Source of the DNA: a virus
DNA length: 60,064 nt
Virus record (IMG/VR): IMGVR_UViG_3300043449_001984
Coordinates: 1 to 60,064 of that record
Direction: 5' to 3' (one strand)
Shown: in pieces, positions 35,220-44,825 of the stretch
Layout of the letters: each line of letters opens with the position of its first letter
Position numbering within the stretch: the stretch's first letter is position 1
Position numbers and translations under genes: made by a program
The notes under the pieces: model-generated
What the model was told of the DNA's origin: nothing
The model's input: only the letters and a program-made list of their open reading frames with translations
The model's database searches: none

Positions 35220-35937
35220 TTATATAATCTCTCAAATAATTAATCACTTCATTTTTTGAATTCTGATTCCATCTTCTATGCGAACCAGCAACATAATGAA
35301 CACCCATCATTTCTCCGTTTTCATTTTTGAAGTAACAGTTTCCATAACCAATAGAATCTGATTTCCAACTTAATGTTTTAATTTTATTCTCAAATATATA
35401 TTTCCTAATTCTCCAACCAACTTCAATATAAGAAGTTGATCTGTCTATTTCCCAAGGAGCTATTGCCCAAGAATTAGATTTTGCTATTATAGAATCATAA
35501 TATCCACAAAAACAACAAGGAATATCTTTGAACTTTTCTGGAAAAGCGTTTACAACAGGAATAGTTGCATCACCATCGTGCCATTCAGCCCCAACAGCAA
35601 CATATCCTTCTTTAAATTTTTCAATTACATAATTATGTATATTTTTATTCAAAATAAAGAAATCTGAATCTAAGATACAAACTATTTTAGATTTTGTAAA
35701 AGTTAGACCATAATCTATAGCAAATCCGTGAGAAATTCCATCAAATTCATTAACACTATTTCTATAAACTATTACTTCGTTATTCTCTGCTTCTATTGGT
35801 TTCTTTTCAGAATCAGGCGTATTATCAACTATAATAAATCTATACTGTTCTGAAGAAAATAAAGATTTAAGTATTGATCTCTGTATATCCAATAATTCGT
35901 AATTCTTAAATATAACTGTTAAATAATCTATCATCAT
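35209..35937 (-). CDS. Glycosyltransferase-like protein, GT-A fold
   Basis: Start at the ATG at 35937, replacing an upstream TTG. FIIVDNTPDSEKK, ILDSDFFIL with the D-x-D metal site, and DRSTSYIEVGWRIRKYIFE fit a GT-A transferase. No ribosome binding site is obvious; it starts inside the epimerase gene, so coupled translation is likely. Confidence 0.7.
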   Translation of the reverse strand: MMIDYLTVIFKNYELLDIQRSILKSLFSSEQYRFIIVDNTPDSEKKPIEAENNEVIVYRNSVNEFDGISHGFAIDYGLTFTKSKIVCILDSDFFILNKNIHNYVIEKFKEGYVAVGAEWHDGDATIPVVNAFPEKFKDIPCCFCGYYDSIIAKSNSWAIAPWEIDRSTSYIEVGWRIRKYIFENKIKTLSWKSDSIGYGNCYFKNENGEMMGVHYVAGSHRRWNQNSKNEVINYLRDYINVI

Positions 35938-36814
35938 TTCTGGGTAAAAAATTATCAATTGAGTCTAAAGTTTCAAAATCAGAAGCTATGTCTTTTATCG
36001 TTTCTTTGAATTGAAAATTATAAGTCATAGAAAATAAAGAAGTATCCAACATAAAATCATAAACATCAGAATAATTATCATCACCTTGATCAATAATCGG
36101 AACATTCCAAATTTCAGAAACAGTTTGTGCAATTTCTTTTACTGTCGAATTAAACGAAGAAATATTATATTGACCACTAACTATACGACTATTAATCAAT
36201 TTGTCAATAGAATTTACTAGATCTTTGGTGGATAAAATTGGCCTATGTATATTTGAATTCTTAATTAGAATCTTATTCTGCGTCTTTGCTGAATAATACA
36301 TAGAATTTATCATTAAATCAGATCTAATATTCTTAGAAACTCCATTTATTGTACCAAATCGTAATCCAACAATTTTTTTATTTTGATGTATAAAATTATT
36401 AGCTATAATATCGTTGGTAATTTTTGTTAAATCGTAGTTGTTTATTGGATAAAGATTTAATTGATCTTCAGTAGAAAGACCAGGATTCCTACCATAAACT
36501 GATGCTGAACTAGCATATATTAATGTTTGATGTTCTTTTAATTTTGAACAAAGTTCATAAAAATATGATACGTTATTTAACCAAGCATTTTCTTTGTTAT
36601 AATCAGCCATTTTAACTGACGAATGGGCAGCCAATAGTACAATATGCGAATAATTATCAGTATAAAAATTATTATAATTTGTTTTTATAGAAAATCCTAA
36701 ATCTTCCCCAAATAAACATAAATCTACTGAATCAACATCATAATTTTTAGTTTTGAAATGGTTATACAGAGTTGAACCCGCATAACCATTTCCACCAATT
36801 AATAGAATTTTCAT
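35906..36814 (-). CDS. NAD-dependent sugar epimerase/dehydratase (SDR)
   Basis: 302 aa. Rossmann GGNGYAG at 7-13, LLAAHSSVK, SSASVYGRN, and the catalytic Y-D-L-T-K (Y-x-x-x-K) at about residues 128-132, followed by GLRFGTINGVSKNIRSD. Extended SDR that modifies an NDP-sugar. Overlaps its neighbours; part of the glycan pathway. Confidence 0.88.
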   Translation of the reverse strand: MKILLIGGNGYAGSTLYNHFKTKNYDVDSVDLCLFGEDLGFSIKTNYNNFYTDNYSHIVLLAAHSSVKMADYNKENAWLNNVSYFYELCSKLKEHQTLIYASSASVYGRNPGLSTEDQLNLYPINNYDLTKITNDIIANNFIHQNKKIVGLRFGTINGVSKNIRSDLMINSMYYSAKTQNKILIKNSNIHRPILSTKDLVNSIDKLINSRIVSGQYNISSFNSTVKEIAQTVSEIWNVPIIDQGDDNYSDVYDFMLDTSLFSMTYNFQFKETIKDIASDFETLDSIDNFLPRNDDRLFNSYI

Positions 36815-37884
36815 TGAAAATTATTCAGAGCATTAACAATATGAGCCAAATCTTGATCAGTTAACCACCAACCATTTGGAATACAAACTTGCGTTTTATC
36901 AAATTCTGTAACTCCAGGAAGGTCGCCTTCTTGGAATTGTTCTGTACAACTATACTTATCATTTCTAAAATGCACAGGACTTGAAGAAATATACCTTTCG
37001 TTTAGATATTCAATAAATTCTTGTTTTCTGCCATTCAATACGTGCATACTGAACAACCAATAAGAACAAGTATCGTCCCAATCCGGTAGAATTAAATTTG
37101 GGTTATTTACGTTGTCGATAATATATTTCGAATTTTTTCTTTGTTGATATACTGATTTTCTTGCTTCTGGTAAATTAGAAATACCAATAGTTGCGGCAAT
37201 ATCGTTCATATGATATTTAAACCCAGCAGATTCAATATTCTGAGTACAACGGAACGATTGACCCTTTGTTCTATCTAACCCATACCAACGAAGAATTCTA
37301 GCAGCTTCTTCTTTTTCTTTTGGGCAAATAAGAATTCCTCCATCACCAGTAGTGAGGAATTTTATTGCTTGGAAGCTGTAGCATATATAATCCCCTCGTT
37401 CAATACCAGAAACATCAAATACGTCCCAAGTGTGAGCAGCATCTTCAACAATAGGAATACCGAAAGACTTCATTGTAGCATAATCGCACAATTTACCCGC
37501 CCAATTAACACAAATAATTGCTTTTGTTTTTTCTGTAATCAGAGATTTAACAGAATCAGTATCAATCAATCCTGTTAAAGGATCAATATCAGCCCAACGA
37601 ATTTTTGCGTGTCTATGAATTGCTCCAACTTGGCTTGCAAAACAAGTTTGTGGGGTAGAAATAACTTCATCACCAGGACCAACACCAATCAATTCCAACG
37701 CTAAGTCAATAGCAGATGTACAAGAATTAACAGTGACAGGTCTAGTTGCGGTTTCTAATTCAATTTGAAGCAAATCTTCAAATTCTTCAACCTTTTCGCC
37801 TTGTCCTATAAATCCAGAATGTAAAACTTCTGAAACATATTTGTCAACAGAATTAGAAACTCTAACTTTAAATAACGGAATCAT
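36811..37884 (-). CDS. DegT/DnrJ/EryC1/StrS sugar aminotransferase
   Basis: 357 aa. Type V PLP enzyme: GSGF...NSCTSAIDLALELIGVGPGDEVISTPQTC, VEDAAHTWD with the PLP-stacking Asp, and SFQAIKFLTTGDGG, where the K is the Schiff-base lysine. Converts an NDP-keto-sugar to an amino-sugar. With the GNAT gene next to it, an N-acylated amino-sugar is a likely product. Confidence 0.9.
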   Translation of the reverse strand: MIPLFKVRVSNSVDKYVSEVLHSGFIGQGEKVEEFEDLLQIELETATRPVTVNSCTSAIDLALELIGVGPGDEVISTPQTCFASQVGAIHRHAKIRWADIDPLTGLIDTDSVKSLITEKTKAIICVNWAGKLCDYATMKSFGIPIVEDAAHTWDVFDVSGIERGDYICYSFQAIKFLTTGDGGILICPKEKEEAARILRWYGLDRTKGQSFRCTQNIESAGFKYHMNDIAATIGISNLPEARKSVYQQRKNSKYIIDNVNNPNLILPDWDDTCSYWLFSMHVLNGRKQEFIEYLNERYISSSPVHFRNDKYSCTEQFQEGDLPGVTEFDKTQVCIPNGWWLTDQDLAHIVNALNNFQ

Positions 37885-38335
37885 AATGATACTCCATAGT
37901 AATTACTTTACCATCGTCTTTAACAACTCTAAAACCAAGTTTATTGTATATAAAAAACGCTCTGGTATTATTTTTTAACACTTCCAATTTAATCGGCATT
38001 TCTTTATCAAGATTTTTAATTAAATAGTCAAACAAAATTTTACCGTACCCTTTACCTCTACAAGATTCCACTAACCCACCAGAAACTAATGAAAATCCAG
38101 CTTCTTCTCGAATTAACCCATAACCAACTGGCGAAGAGACAACCCCAAATTCAACCAAATACAGTAAATAAATTTTAACGTTTGGATCGAGATTTTCAAA
38201 CCATCTCTTTTGTTGATCTTCCGAAATATAAGAACAATCTCTTGTCATAAAATCTTTACATTGATTCCTAATATTCCTGAGAATCATAGCTTCTTCAAGA
38301 GTTTCAATTTTTTTCAACACAACAAAATCAGACAT
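37868..38335 (-). CDS. GNAT family N-acetyltransferase
   Basis: 155 aa. RGKGYGKILFDYLI is the acetyl-CoA binding motif A (R/Q-x-x-G-x-G/A), with SLVSGGLVESC before and NNTRAFFIYNKLGFRVV after it. Probably acylates the amino group made by the aminotransferase it overlaps. Confidence 0.88.
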   Translation of the reverse strand: MSDFVVLKKIETLEEAMILRNIRNQCKDFMTRDCSYISEDQQKRWFENLDPNVKIYLLYLVEFGVVSSPVGYGLIREEAGFSLVSGGLVESCRGKGYGKILFDYLIKNLDKEMPIKLEVLKNNTRAFFIYNKLGFRVVKDDGKVITMEYHYDSVI

Positions 38336-38337
38336 AA

Positions 38338-39321
38338 TTAATTCCTCAAAAATATTTTTTCAAATTTTTGCATAACATTCATTGGAGAATATTCTTTAAC
38401 AATACATTGATAACAATTTTTATAAATTCCATATTTCAATTTAAAAATCTTATCCAACAATTCATATTGATTATTATATATTAGATCGTATTTTTTCAAT
38501 AATTCAACGTTATTTTTATCCCTACCGCCACCAAAACTTATTACTGGTTTATTATGAAATAAAAATTCACAAATTGATAATCCGAACGATTCACCATCAG
38601 ATCTTGCGTGTATCATTGCATCACAAGAAGAAATAAAATCAGTTTTTTCTTGCGGATCAATAATTGATCCCAAAAACAAAATTCTAGGGTGTTGATAATT
38701 TATAAAATTTCTAGTATTGACAAATACAAAAGTGATATTCGGATCATTTTCCGCAACAAACAATACCATTTGTTTGGCGAATTCAATGTCAAACTGATCA
38801 AACCCGCCATATCTACCAATCACAAATTGGTCTTTATTGATTTTTAATTTTTCTCTATAATCGGTGGTTGTACTTTTTGGTAAATCTACAATATGGGGAA
38901 CATAATTTGTTTGATTCCCAGAAGCAGCTTCACTCAACCATCTTGAAACATAAGAATACTTATATCCGTGCGGTTGATTATAATTAAAAACACAATGTAT
39001 CAAAGATTTTGTACTTTTCGATTGTATCCCATCATTAAATCCTGCTTTTAAAAAATATGCATAATCGCACTTATTTGATTGCAATTTCGATTCAAAATCG
39101 TTTATATCTGAATATTCAATTACATCAAATAAAGATTTATATCTATTAAGGACTTCCATTCTATGGATATAATTTTCATCCTGTTCGGAATATTTTATTG
39201 ATTTATCTAAAAAAATAAATGACTTATTATTTAATAATTTCTCATTATAGAAAGCATAATCTTTAACAGCAGTTGTCGTGCCCCTAAAAGAAAGATTATC
39301 AATGTGAAATGCTATTCTCAT
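38338..39321 (-). CDS. Glycosyltransferase, GT4-like
   Basis: 327 aa. MRIAFHIDNLSFRGTTTAV start, VIGRYGGFDQFDIEF, ILFLGSI and DAMIHARSDGESFGLSICEFLFHNKPVISFGGG, the E-x-x-x-x-x-x-E GT-B donor-binding region. Retaining GT-B type. Belongs to the cassette. Confidence 0.85.
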   Translation of the reverse strand: MRIAFHIDNLSFRGTTTAVKDYAFYNEKLLNNKSFIFLDKSIKYSEQDENYIHRMEVLNRYKSLFDVIEYSDINDFESKLQSNKCDYAYFLKAGFNDGIQSKSTKSLIHCVFNYNQPHGYKYSYVSRWLSEAASGNQTNYVPHIVDLPKSTTTDYREKLKINKDQFVIGRYGGFDQFDIEFAKQMVLFVAENDPNITFVFVNTRNFINYQHPRILFLGSIIDPQEKTDFISSCDAMIHARSDGESFGLSICEFLFHNKPVISFGGGRDKNNVELLKKYDLIYNNQYELLDKIFKLKYGIYKNCYQCIVKEYSPMNVMQKFEKIFLRN

Positions 39322-39322
39322 A

Positions 39323-39982
39323 TTAATATTCCGTACAACTAATCATCCCTTCGGTTGTAAAAGTTCCATCAATAATCTGTTTACAACGTTCAGCAAATAA
39401 TTTATTATTCTCGCCATACCTACCTTGAAACAGGTTATAAATTCCTCCAGGGTAATATGTTCCAATACCAAAATAACCATAATTATTTAAACGCCACTTT
39501 CCTTCGGATGGTTCCCTATCATAACATAACGGATAAATTGATCTGTACGTTTTACCCATTTCATCCGCAACGTGACTAATTTCCTGAGAAACGTCAGACC
39601 TGTGATTTTCCAAAAACGAAGGGGATCCTAGATATTTGTAACATTCTTTTGTGATAAAATAAAATGTACAAGCAGCAGAAACGTGAATTGCCGGTTTAAT
39701 ATGATTACTTGATTGAGCTAATCCAATAAAAGAGTTATTGTCAACTGACCATTTAATACAACGTTCAACAATTTCTTTATTAGTTGGAACGCAATCAATA
39801 TCCATAAAACCAATAATATCACAATCAGATTGTCGCATTACTTCATTACAAAAATGACCGTGACGCATTCCGTCTAAATTATGATATTGAACAGGAATCC
39901 CAAGATGTTCAGTTACTGATTTATGCAGTTCAGCTAAATCTGATGTATTATTCCAATACAAAGAATGAATAGAAACTTTCAT
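39323..39982 (-). CDS. GT-A type glycosyltransferase-like protein
   Basis: ATG 39982 overlaps the upstream stop as ATGA (the longer GTG reading is disfavoured). CDIIGFMDIDCVPTN carries the D-x-D motif; HFCNEVMRQSDCD, LAQSSNHIKPAIHVSAACTF and WRLNNYGYFGIGTYYPGG are recognisable as a family of phage and bacterial GT-A-like proteins. Substrate unknown. Confidence 0.7.
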   Translation of the reverse strand: MKVSIHSLYWNNTSDLAELHKSVTEHLGIPVQYHNLDGMRHGHFCNEVMRQSDCDIIGFMDIDCVPTNKEIVERCIKWSVDNNSFIGLAQSSNHIKPAIHVSAACTFYFITKECYKYLGSPSFLENHRSDVSQEISHVADEMGKTYRSIYPLCYDREPSEGKWRLNNYGYFGIGTYYPGGIYNLFQGRYGENNKLFAERCKQIIDGTFTTEGMISCTEY

Positions 39983-40320
39983 GACATTGAACACCACTTA
40001 TTTAATCTGTGTAAAACCATATCGCTTGTATGTCCATCCCATTCAGGAGCAACATCTAACGTTTTAATATTTGACAAAATATCCCAAAATTTGTCTACGA
40101 TGTGATAAGTAATATCACCCGTTGGCAATTTCATACCAGCAATAAAATATCCTTCATATTCAGTATTGTCAAAATGTTTTTTTGACTTCCAAGAAATATG
40201 TGGATACGATTTCATCAATGAAATAAACAATACCATTCTATGAGAATATAATTCTGCAAAAGTATGATAGCCGTCGCTAATTTTCGATGGGTCTTCTACT
40301 TCAATTGTAATTTTAGGCAT
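39979..40320 (-). CDS. Conserved phage protein with WDGHT motif, 113 aa
   Basis: Start at ATG 40320, preceded by TTGGAG. SDGYHTFAELYSHRMVLFISLM, WKSKKHFDN, GYFIAGMKLPTGDITYHIVDKFWDIL and APEWDGHTSDMVLHRL form a pattern common in phages and prophages (S-D-G-Y-H-T-F ... W-D-G-H-T). Function unknown to me. It interrupts the sugar genes. Confidence 0.7.
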   Translation of the reverse strand: MPKITIEVEDPSKISDGYHTFAELYSHRMVLFISLMKSYPHISWKSKKHFDNTEYEGYFIAGMKLPTGDITYHIVDKFWDILSNIKTLDVAPEWDGHTSDMVLHRLNKWCSMS

Positions 40321-41032
40321 TTTTTCTCCAAGGAAAAGATTTTGACATTTTTGCAACTTGTTCATTGCCTCTTAAAAAGAACTCTGAACTCACCGATCCT
40401 TCGTTTCCACCAAGTCTATAATTTAATGTGTATTGTCCAGAACAATCATATTTTTGAAAATGTTGAGAAAGAGCTTGATAAAATATTCTATCTTGACCCC
40501 ATTTTCCGTGGAACACTTGACTAATTTTAATTGCTATATCAGTTCGTAAACAATAGCAGTTTGTATCAATATGATTATAATTAGTTAATGGTCGCCATTT
40601 TCCGAGACTTTCGCATTCATCATTACAAATATATACACCGTCTTTATCCACTATTTTTCTCAAACTATATGACCAATAACAATCATTTTCTTCAATCACT
40701 TTCACCAAAGAATTAACGTGATTATTATCAATCCAACAATCTTGGTCTAGATATAAAACGTAATCCGAATTAACAAGATGAGTTGTAGCTGCATATATTC
40801 TATGTCCATAGAAACCATCTGCCCCAACGTTTTCCGGAACAATCATAGTAACTATATTTTTATTTGGACGTTCTATTTTTGAAACGATATTTTCTACTTT
40901 TTCTTTATATTGATTTCCATCAACAACAACATATGCTTGTACGTTCTCATATTCTTGGTTAAGAACCGATTCAATAGTTTGTTGTAAAGTGTCGGAGCCA
41001 GTTGTTGGTATAATTACAGTTGCTTTTTTCAC
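40313..41032 (-). CDS. Glycosyltransferase family 2
   Basis: 239 aa. TVIIPTTGSDTLQQTIESVLNQEYENVQAYVVVDG is the classic GT2 N-terminus, YLDQDCWID the metal motif, and GKWGQDRIFYQAL the catalytic/acceptor region. First gene of the cassette in transcription order; starts in overlap with the deaminase stop. Confidence 0.88.
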   Translation of the reverse strand: MKKATVIIPTTGSDTLQQTIESVLNQEYENVQAYVVVDGNQYKEKVENIVSKIERPNKNIVTMIVPENVGADGFYGHRIYAATTHLVNSDYVLYLDQDCWIDNNHVNSLVKVIEENDCYWSYSLRKIVDKDGVYICNDECESLGKWRPLTNYNHIDTNCYCLRTDIAIKISQVFHGKWGQDRIFYQALSQHFQKYDCSGQYTLNYRLGGNEGSVSSEFFLRGNEQVAKMSKSFPWRKNA

Positions 41033-41457
41033 AGGATCATCACTCCAAAATTCTCAACAATATTTTCTTCATAATCTAAAGTATATATTACACTTTTTAT
41101 ACCATATTCTTGAATACATCGCATACAACCAGAACAAGGTTTCGCTAAACCAGAAACAAACCCGTCTTTCTCTGTACCATTATATTTAACTCTTACAACA
41201 TACAATACAGACTTTTTAAATTTATCAAAATTTAATTTTTTATCAGCGTTGTAAATTGCAAGAGTTTCTGCGTGCCAATAAACGCATTGATCATTTTTTC
41301 CGTATCTATATTGGTACGGATGCGTCTTCATTTGATTCGTTCCATATGAAACGATTTTGTTCCTATGAACCAAGGCGGAGGCAACCCAAACTTTTGGATG
41401 ACCTGCGCTCAAAGCCAGCGTCTTCAGATTTTTTATCAAGGTAGTATCAATATTCAT
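41029..41457 (-). CDS. Cytidine/deoxycytidylate deaminase-fold protein
   Basis: 142 aa. Zinc site HAE (YWHAETLAIYN) and PCSGCMRC. Cytidine-deaminase superfamily; distinct from the dCMP deaminase at 48527. The predicted TATAAT of a consensus promoter ends 6 nt before ATG 41457, so the mRNA may be leaderless. Substrate could be dCMP, cytidine or a modified base. Confidence 0.82.
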   Translation of the reverse strand: MNIDTTLIKNLKTLALSAGHPKVWVASALVHRNKIVSYGTNQMKTHPYQYRYGKNDQCVYWHAETLAIYNADKKLNFDKFKKSVLYVVRVKYNGTEKDGFVSGLAKPCSGCMRCIQEYGIKSVIYTLDYEENIVENFGVMIL

Positions 41458-41463
41458 ATAAAA

Positions 41464-41492
41464 ATTATACTACCAAAAGACAAAAAAGTCAA
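41464..41492 (-). promoter_or_regulatory. Consensus early promoter, leaderless start
   Basis: TTGACT (41487-41492), 17-nt spacer, TATAAT (41464-41469). Distance to ATG 41457 is 6 nt, so transcription should start at the start codon. Confidence 0.7.
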
Positions 41493-42040
41493 ACGTAATT
41501 TATATAAGTGGTAAGAATATACTTAGGACCTGATTTTGGCTTTTTACCTTGATGAGGATGAGTCCAAAGAGGAGGAAACATCAAAAGATTTCCTCGTTTC
41601 GGTTTAATTACCCATTCCCCTTTTAATCCAAAAGTCGTTTCTCCCCCTTCTTCCACATCATTAAGATAAAACAAATATGATATCATTCTCTTTGAAGATT
41701 CCGCAGTATCAGCATCAACGTGAAAATTAAATTCATCGCGATTATTTGGATAATATTTTTTTATTCTAATTTCTTCTAAACCATACTTTTGAGGAAATTG
41801 TTTCTCGTGTATTTTAAAATCTCTCCTATAATGCCCAAGATATTCTCCACAAACTTCGAGTAAATATTTTGTTACAATTTCCCAATTTTTACTTTGATTT
41901 AAATTAATTTCCGTAAATTTTACATATTCGTCAATATTCCTAATAACTTGTTCTTCATTATATGTTTCAAACATATAAATTAATTTTTTACAAATATCTT
42001 CTGATAAAGCATTACCATATATTTTTGAATAAGGAAACAT
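41489..42040 (-). CDS. 2OG-Fe(II) dioxygenase
   Basis: 183 aa. Double-stranded beta-helix enzyme with FNFHVDAD (H-x-D iron ligands), YLFYLNDVEEGGETTF and LWTHPHQGKK (distal His) plus a basic 2OG-binding residue in KPKSGPKYILTTYI. Prolyl-4-hydroxylase-like members are frequent in marine T4-like phages; target unknown. TGA stop lies in the promoter of the downstream gene. Confidence 0.85.
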   Translation of the reverse strand: MFPYSKIYGNALSEDICKKLIYMFETYNEEQVIRNIDEYVKFTEINLNQSKNWEIVTKYLLEVCGEYLGHYRRDFKIHEKQFPQKYGLEEIRIKKYYPNNRDEFNFHVDADTAESSKRMISYLFYLNDVEEGGETTFGLKGEWVIKPKRGNLLMFPPLWTHPHQGKKPKSGPKYILTTYINYV

Positions 42041-43419
42041 TATACTTTAAACCCCTCAAATGATTTCTTAGTTGGCCTTTGAATGTTATCTACATAATCC
42101 TCTTGCCCAGAATTAATCAAGTCATCTTGAGCTGACATTTCTACGTCATATAAACGCATTTTTAACGTATCAACCCCAATAATAAACTTGTTATCTCTAT
42201 TGAGATCTCTATATCTATTTTTAATTTGTTTAATCAAAATCTGATTTAAATTTCTCATTTCTTCAGTATTAATAATACCAAACATAGAATCGCAAGTTGC
42301 GTTTAGTGCAAAACTTTCGCTTACTGAAGCCATATCCAAATCACTATTGTTAACACCACCCTTATTAGTTTGTGTGGCTGTTATGATTGGTATATTAAAT
42401 TCTTGAGATACTCCTCGTATTTCTTCAGAAATACTTTTAATCAAATAATAACTATTAACGGAACCGTTGGACTTTATCCTACTTGAAGAACAAATATTCA
42501 AATAGTCTATAACAACAACCTCAGGAACAAAATTAACTTTTAAATTTAATTCATTAATTAACGCTCTAAAATGATTCGCACTACCAACTCCAGTAGGATA
42601 TTCTTTAATAATCAATTTTCCAGAACACTTTTCTTTTAGTTTACCAACCTTCTTTTCAAAAGTTGATCTATCTAGGCGCATAAGATCTTCAATAGAAACA
42701 TTCAACAGATTAGCATCAATTCTTTTTGCAATTTCTTCTTCCGCCATTTCAAGAGTAATATACAGTACATTTTTACCTTGTAATAAATATGCGGCAGTCA
42801 AGTGACACATCAACAACGTTTTACCAGAATGAGGTGGGGCAAGAAATACGTTTAATGTTTTCTTTGAAAACCCTCCATTTGTAACTTTGTTGAAAAATTG
42901 TAAATCAAAAGGAATTTTCTCTTCTTTTCTATGATAATATTCATATCGATCAGTATAATTTTCAAGAAAATCGTGTCCAACATTTGTATCAAAACCAACC
43001 GATAAAGCATCTGATAAAATTTGCGGAATCGCTCCTTTATCTTTTGTTTTATTTTTGCCATCGGCAATAGAAATTGATTCTAACAACCCATTATAAATTG
43101 CTTGATTTTTACAAAATTCTTCAGATTGATCTATCAACCAATCCAATTTACAAGTTTCGTCTTTGGTTGAATGTATATCATTAATAATTTCAAGAGTAGA
43201 TTTATATTCTTCTTCAGAAATAGTTTTATTATTTAACTGTATTACTAGACTTTCATATGTTGGATTTGTATTATACTTATCAATAAATTCTTGTATCTCA
43301 GTAAAAACAATTCGTTCATTTCTATCAGTAAAATATTCATCTTTTAAAAATGGGAGAACTTTTCTAGTATACTCTTCATCATAAATTAAATGCTTTAAAA
43401 TAGCAGTTTCAATTCGCAT
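42040..43419 (-). CDS. 41: Replicative DNA helicase (T4 gp41)
   Basis: 459 aa. DnaB-like: N-terminal helical domain, Walker A APPHSGKT at about 197-204, ITLEMAEEEIAKRIDA (motif H1a), VVVIDYLNIC (Walker B), TATQTNKGG (H3) and KNRYRDLNR (arginine finger/H4). Hexameric helicase that unwinds DNA with gp61 primase. Overlaps the 2OG gene. Confidence 0.95.
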   Translation of the reverse strand: MRIETAILKHLIYDEEYTRKVLPFLKDEYFTDRNERIVFTEIQEFIDKYNTNPTYESLVIQLNNKTISEEEYKSTLEIINDIHSTKDETCKLDWLIDQSEEFCKNQAIYNGLLESISIADGKNKTKDKGAIPQILSDALSVGFDTNVGHDFLENYTDRYEYYHRKEEKIPFDLQFFNKVTNGGFSKKTLNVFLAPPHSGKTLLMCHLTAAYLLQGKNVLYITLEMAEEEIAKRIDANLLNVSIEDLMRLDRSTFEKKVGKLKEKCSGKLIIKEYPTGVGSANHFRALINELNLKVNFVPEVVVIDYLNICSSSRIKSNGSVNSYYLIKSISEEIRGVSQEFNIPIITATQTNKGGVNNSDLDMASVSESFALNATCDSMFGIINTEEMRNLNQILIKQIKNRYRDLNRDNKFIIGVDTLKMRLYDVEMSAQDDLINSGQEDYVDNIQRPTKKSFEGFKV

Positions 43420-43430
43420 AAATTCTCTCC

Positions 43431-43739
43431 TTATTCAGTAACCACCTCGCTGTCTTTTTCCATATTCATATTTTTCACCATAATGGTACTTAGAATATCT
43501 CCAATGTGATTTTTAAAACCAATATTAGACTCTATATCTTCAATTCCGTTTGGGTCAACAACATTATATTCAAAAGCCAAATATGCTTGATCATTATCCC
43601 TATCTTCTTCAACCGAAACTTTTCCATAATTATATACTACACCAAAATATTCTCCACTATTAATTCTGATATCAACAGAATTATTGTCATCTTCTGGTAT
43701 AACAAATACGTAATCAACTCCTTCTTTATATTCACTCAT
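43431..43739 (-). CDS. Small acidic protein between uvsX and gp41
   Basis: Start at the second of two in-frame ATGs (43739), 5-7 nt after GAGGTGG. YKEGVDYVFVIPEDDNNSVDIRINSGEYFGVVYNYGKV: beta-rich, acidic. No family recognised, but its location between recombinase and helicase genes suggests a DNA metabolism role. Confidence 0.65.
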   Translation of the reverse strand: MSEYKEGVDYVFVIPEDDNNSVDIRINSGEYFGVVYNYGKVSVEEDRDNDQAYLAFEYNVVDPNGIEDIESNIGFKNHIGDILSTIMVKNMNMEKDSEVVTE

Positions 43740-44814
43740 CATCCACCTCAATATTTTCTACTTTATCAAATTCTTTTGCCACATCTTCATCGATCATAAT
43801 AGAACCAGAAGAAATTGCATATCTATTATATACAGCATCCTTAAATGCTTGAGAATTTAAAATAGGATCCCAAAATTCTTTATTACTGGTATCTTTTATT
43901 CTGTATTTCTTTTCCTCAACTTCTCCTGTTTCAGTATTTACTCTAGCATACCACCCCATTGATGGTTTGGTAACAAATCCCAATTCCAAAGCAATATCAA
44001 TCAAACCGGAATATTTACTAACACCGTTATCAAAAGAAATGTTAATTGGAATCTTTGATTTTTCTCTAACAAATCTTGATTTTTCAACATTAATAATAAA
44101 GTTGTATCCGCTTAACTCGGTCCCTTCCTTTTCTTGTTGTCTACCAAGAATATAGATATTATCTGCAGCATAAACAGAACCAGTACCACCACCAACAACA
44201 TCTTTGGCATACAATTCCATAGTTTTATATGTATGATTAATAACAACCATAGGAATATCTTTGATAGCCAAATGAGGAGTAATCATACGAAATAGTGATT
44301 TAAGATTTTTTGCTCTACTCATATCTACGGTAGATTTAGAATCTAAAGCATCCTCAACTTCCTTCTTTGATGCAAGATTACCAATAGAATCAATTAAAAT
44401 AATAATCTTATCAGATCTTTCGATTTGATTTAGTTGTTGCATAACATCAAACTTTAATTGTTCAACATCAGTAATTGGTGTATGAATAACACGATTCAAA
44501 TCAATATCGAAAGACTTAAAATATGATTGCGGAGAACCAAATTCGGAATCATAAAATAATAAAACTGATTCGGGATACTTATCCATAAATGCTTTTGCCA
44601 TCATAAGGGAAAAGCCAGTTTTGAACATTTTGCTAACGCCTGCCCACATAGTCAAACCGGAACTAAATCCCCCATCAATTTTTCCAGACAAAGCAATATT
44701 TAAAACTGGAATCTTAGTCGTAATCAAATCTCTGTCAGTAAAAAATTTTGAATTTGATAATACTGACGTTTCTTTAATTGTGCTGTTCTTTTTAATCTTT
44801 TCCAATAAACTCAT
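43732..44814 (-). CDS. uvsX: UvsX RecA-like recombinase
   Basis: 360 aa from ATG 44814 (GAGGAAA 8 nt upstream); the TTG reading at 44829 is rejected. Walker A GVSKMFKT at about 65-72 (T4 has the related G-P-S-K-S-F-K-S), LLFYDSEFGSPQSYF, IILIDSIGN (Walker B) and VVINHTYKTM (L1/L2 region). Forms presynaptic filaments for recombination-dependent replication. Confidence 0.93.
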   Translation of the reverse strand: MSLLEKIKKNSTIKETSVLSNSKFFTDRDLITTKIPVLNIALSGKIDGGFSSGLTMWAGVSKMFKTGFSLMMAKAFMDKYPESVLLFYDSEFGSPQSYFKSFDIDLNRVIHTPITDVEQLKFDVMQQLNQIERSDKIIILIDSIGNLASKKEVEDALDSKSTVDMSRAKNLKSLFRMITPHLAIKDIPMVVINHTYKTMELYAKDVVGGGTGSVYAADNIYILGRQQEKEGTELSGYNFIINVEKSRFVREKSKIPINISFDNGVSKYSGLIDIALELGFVTKPSMGWYARVNTETGEVEEKKYRIKDTSNKEFWDPILNSQAFKDAVYNRYAISSGSIMIDEDVAKEFDKVENIEVDDE

Positions 44815-44825
44815 AATATATTTCC

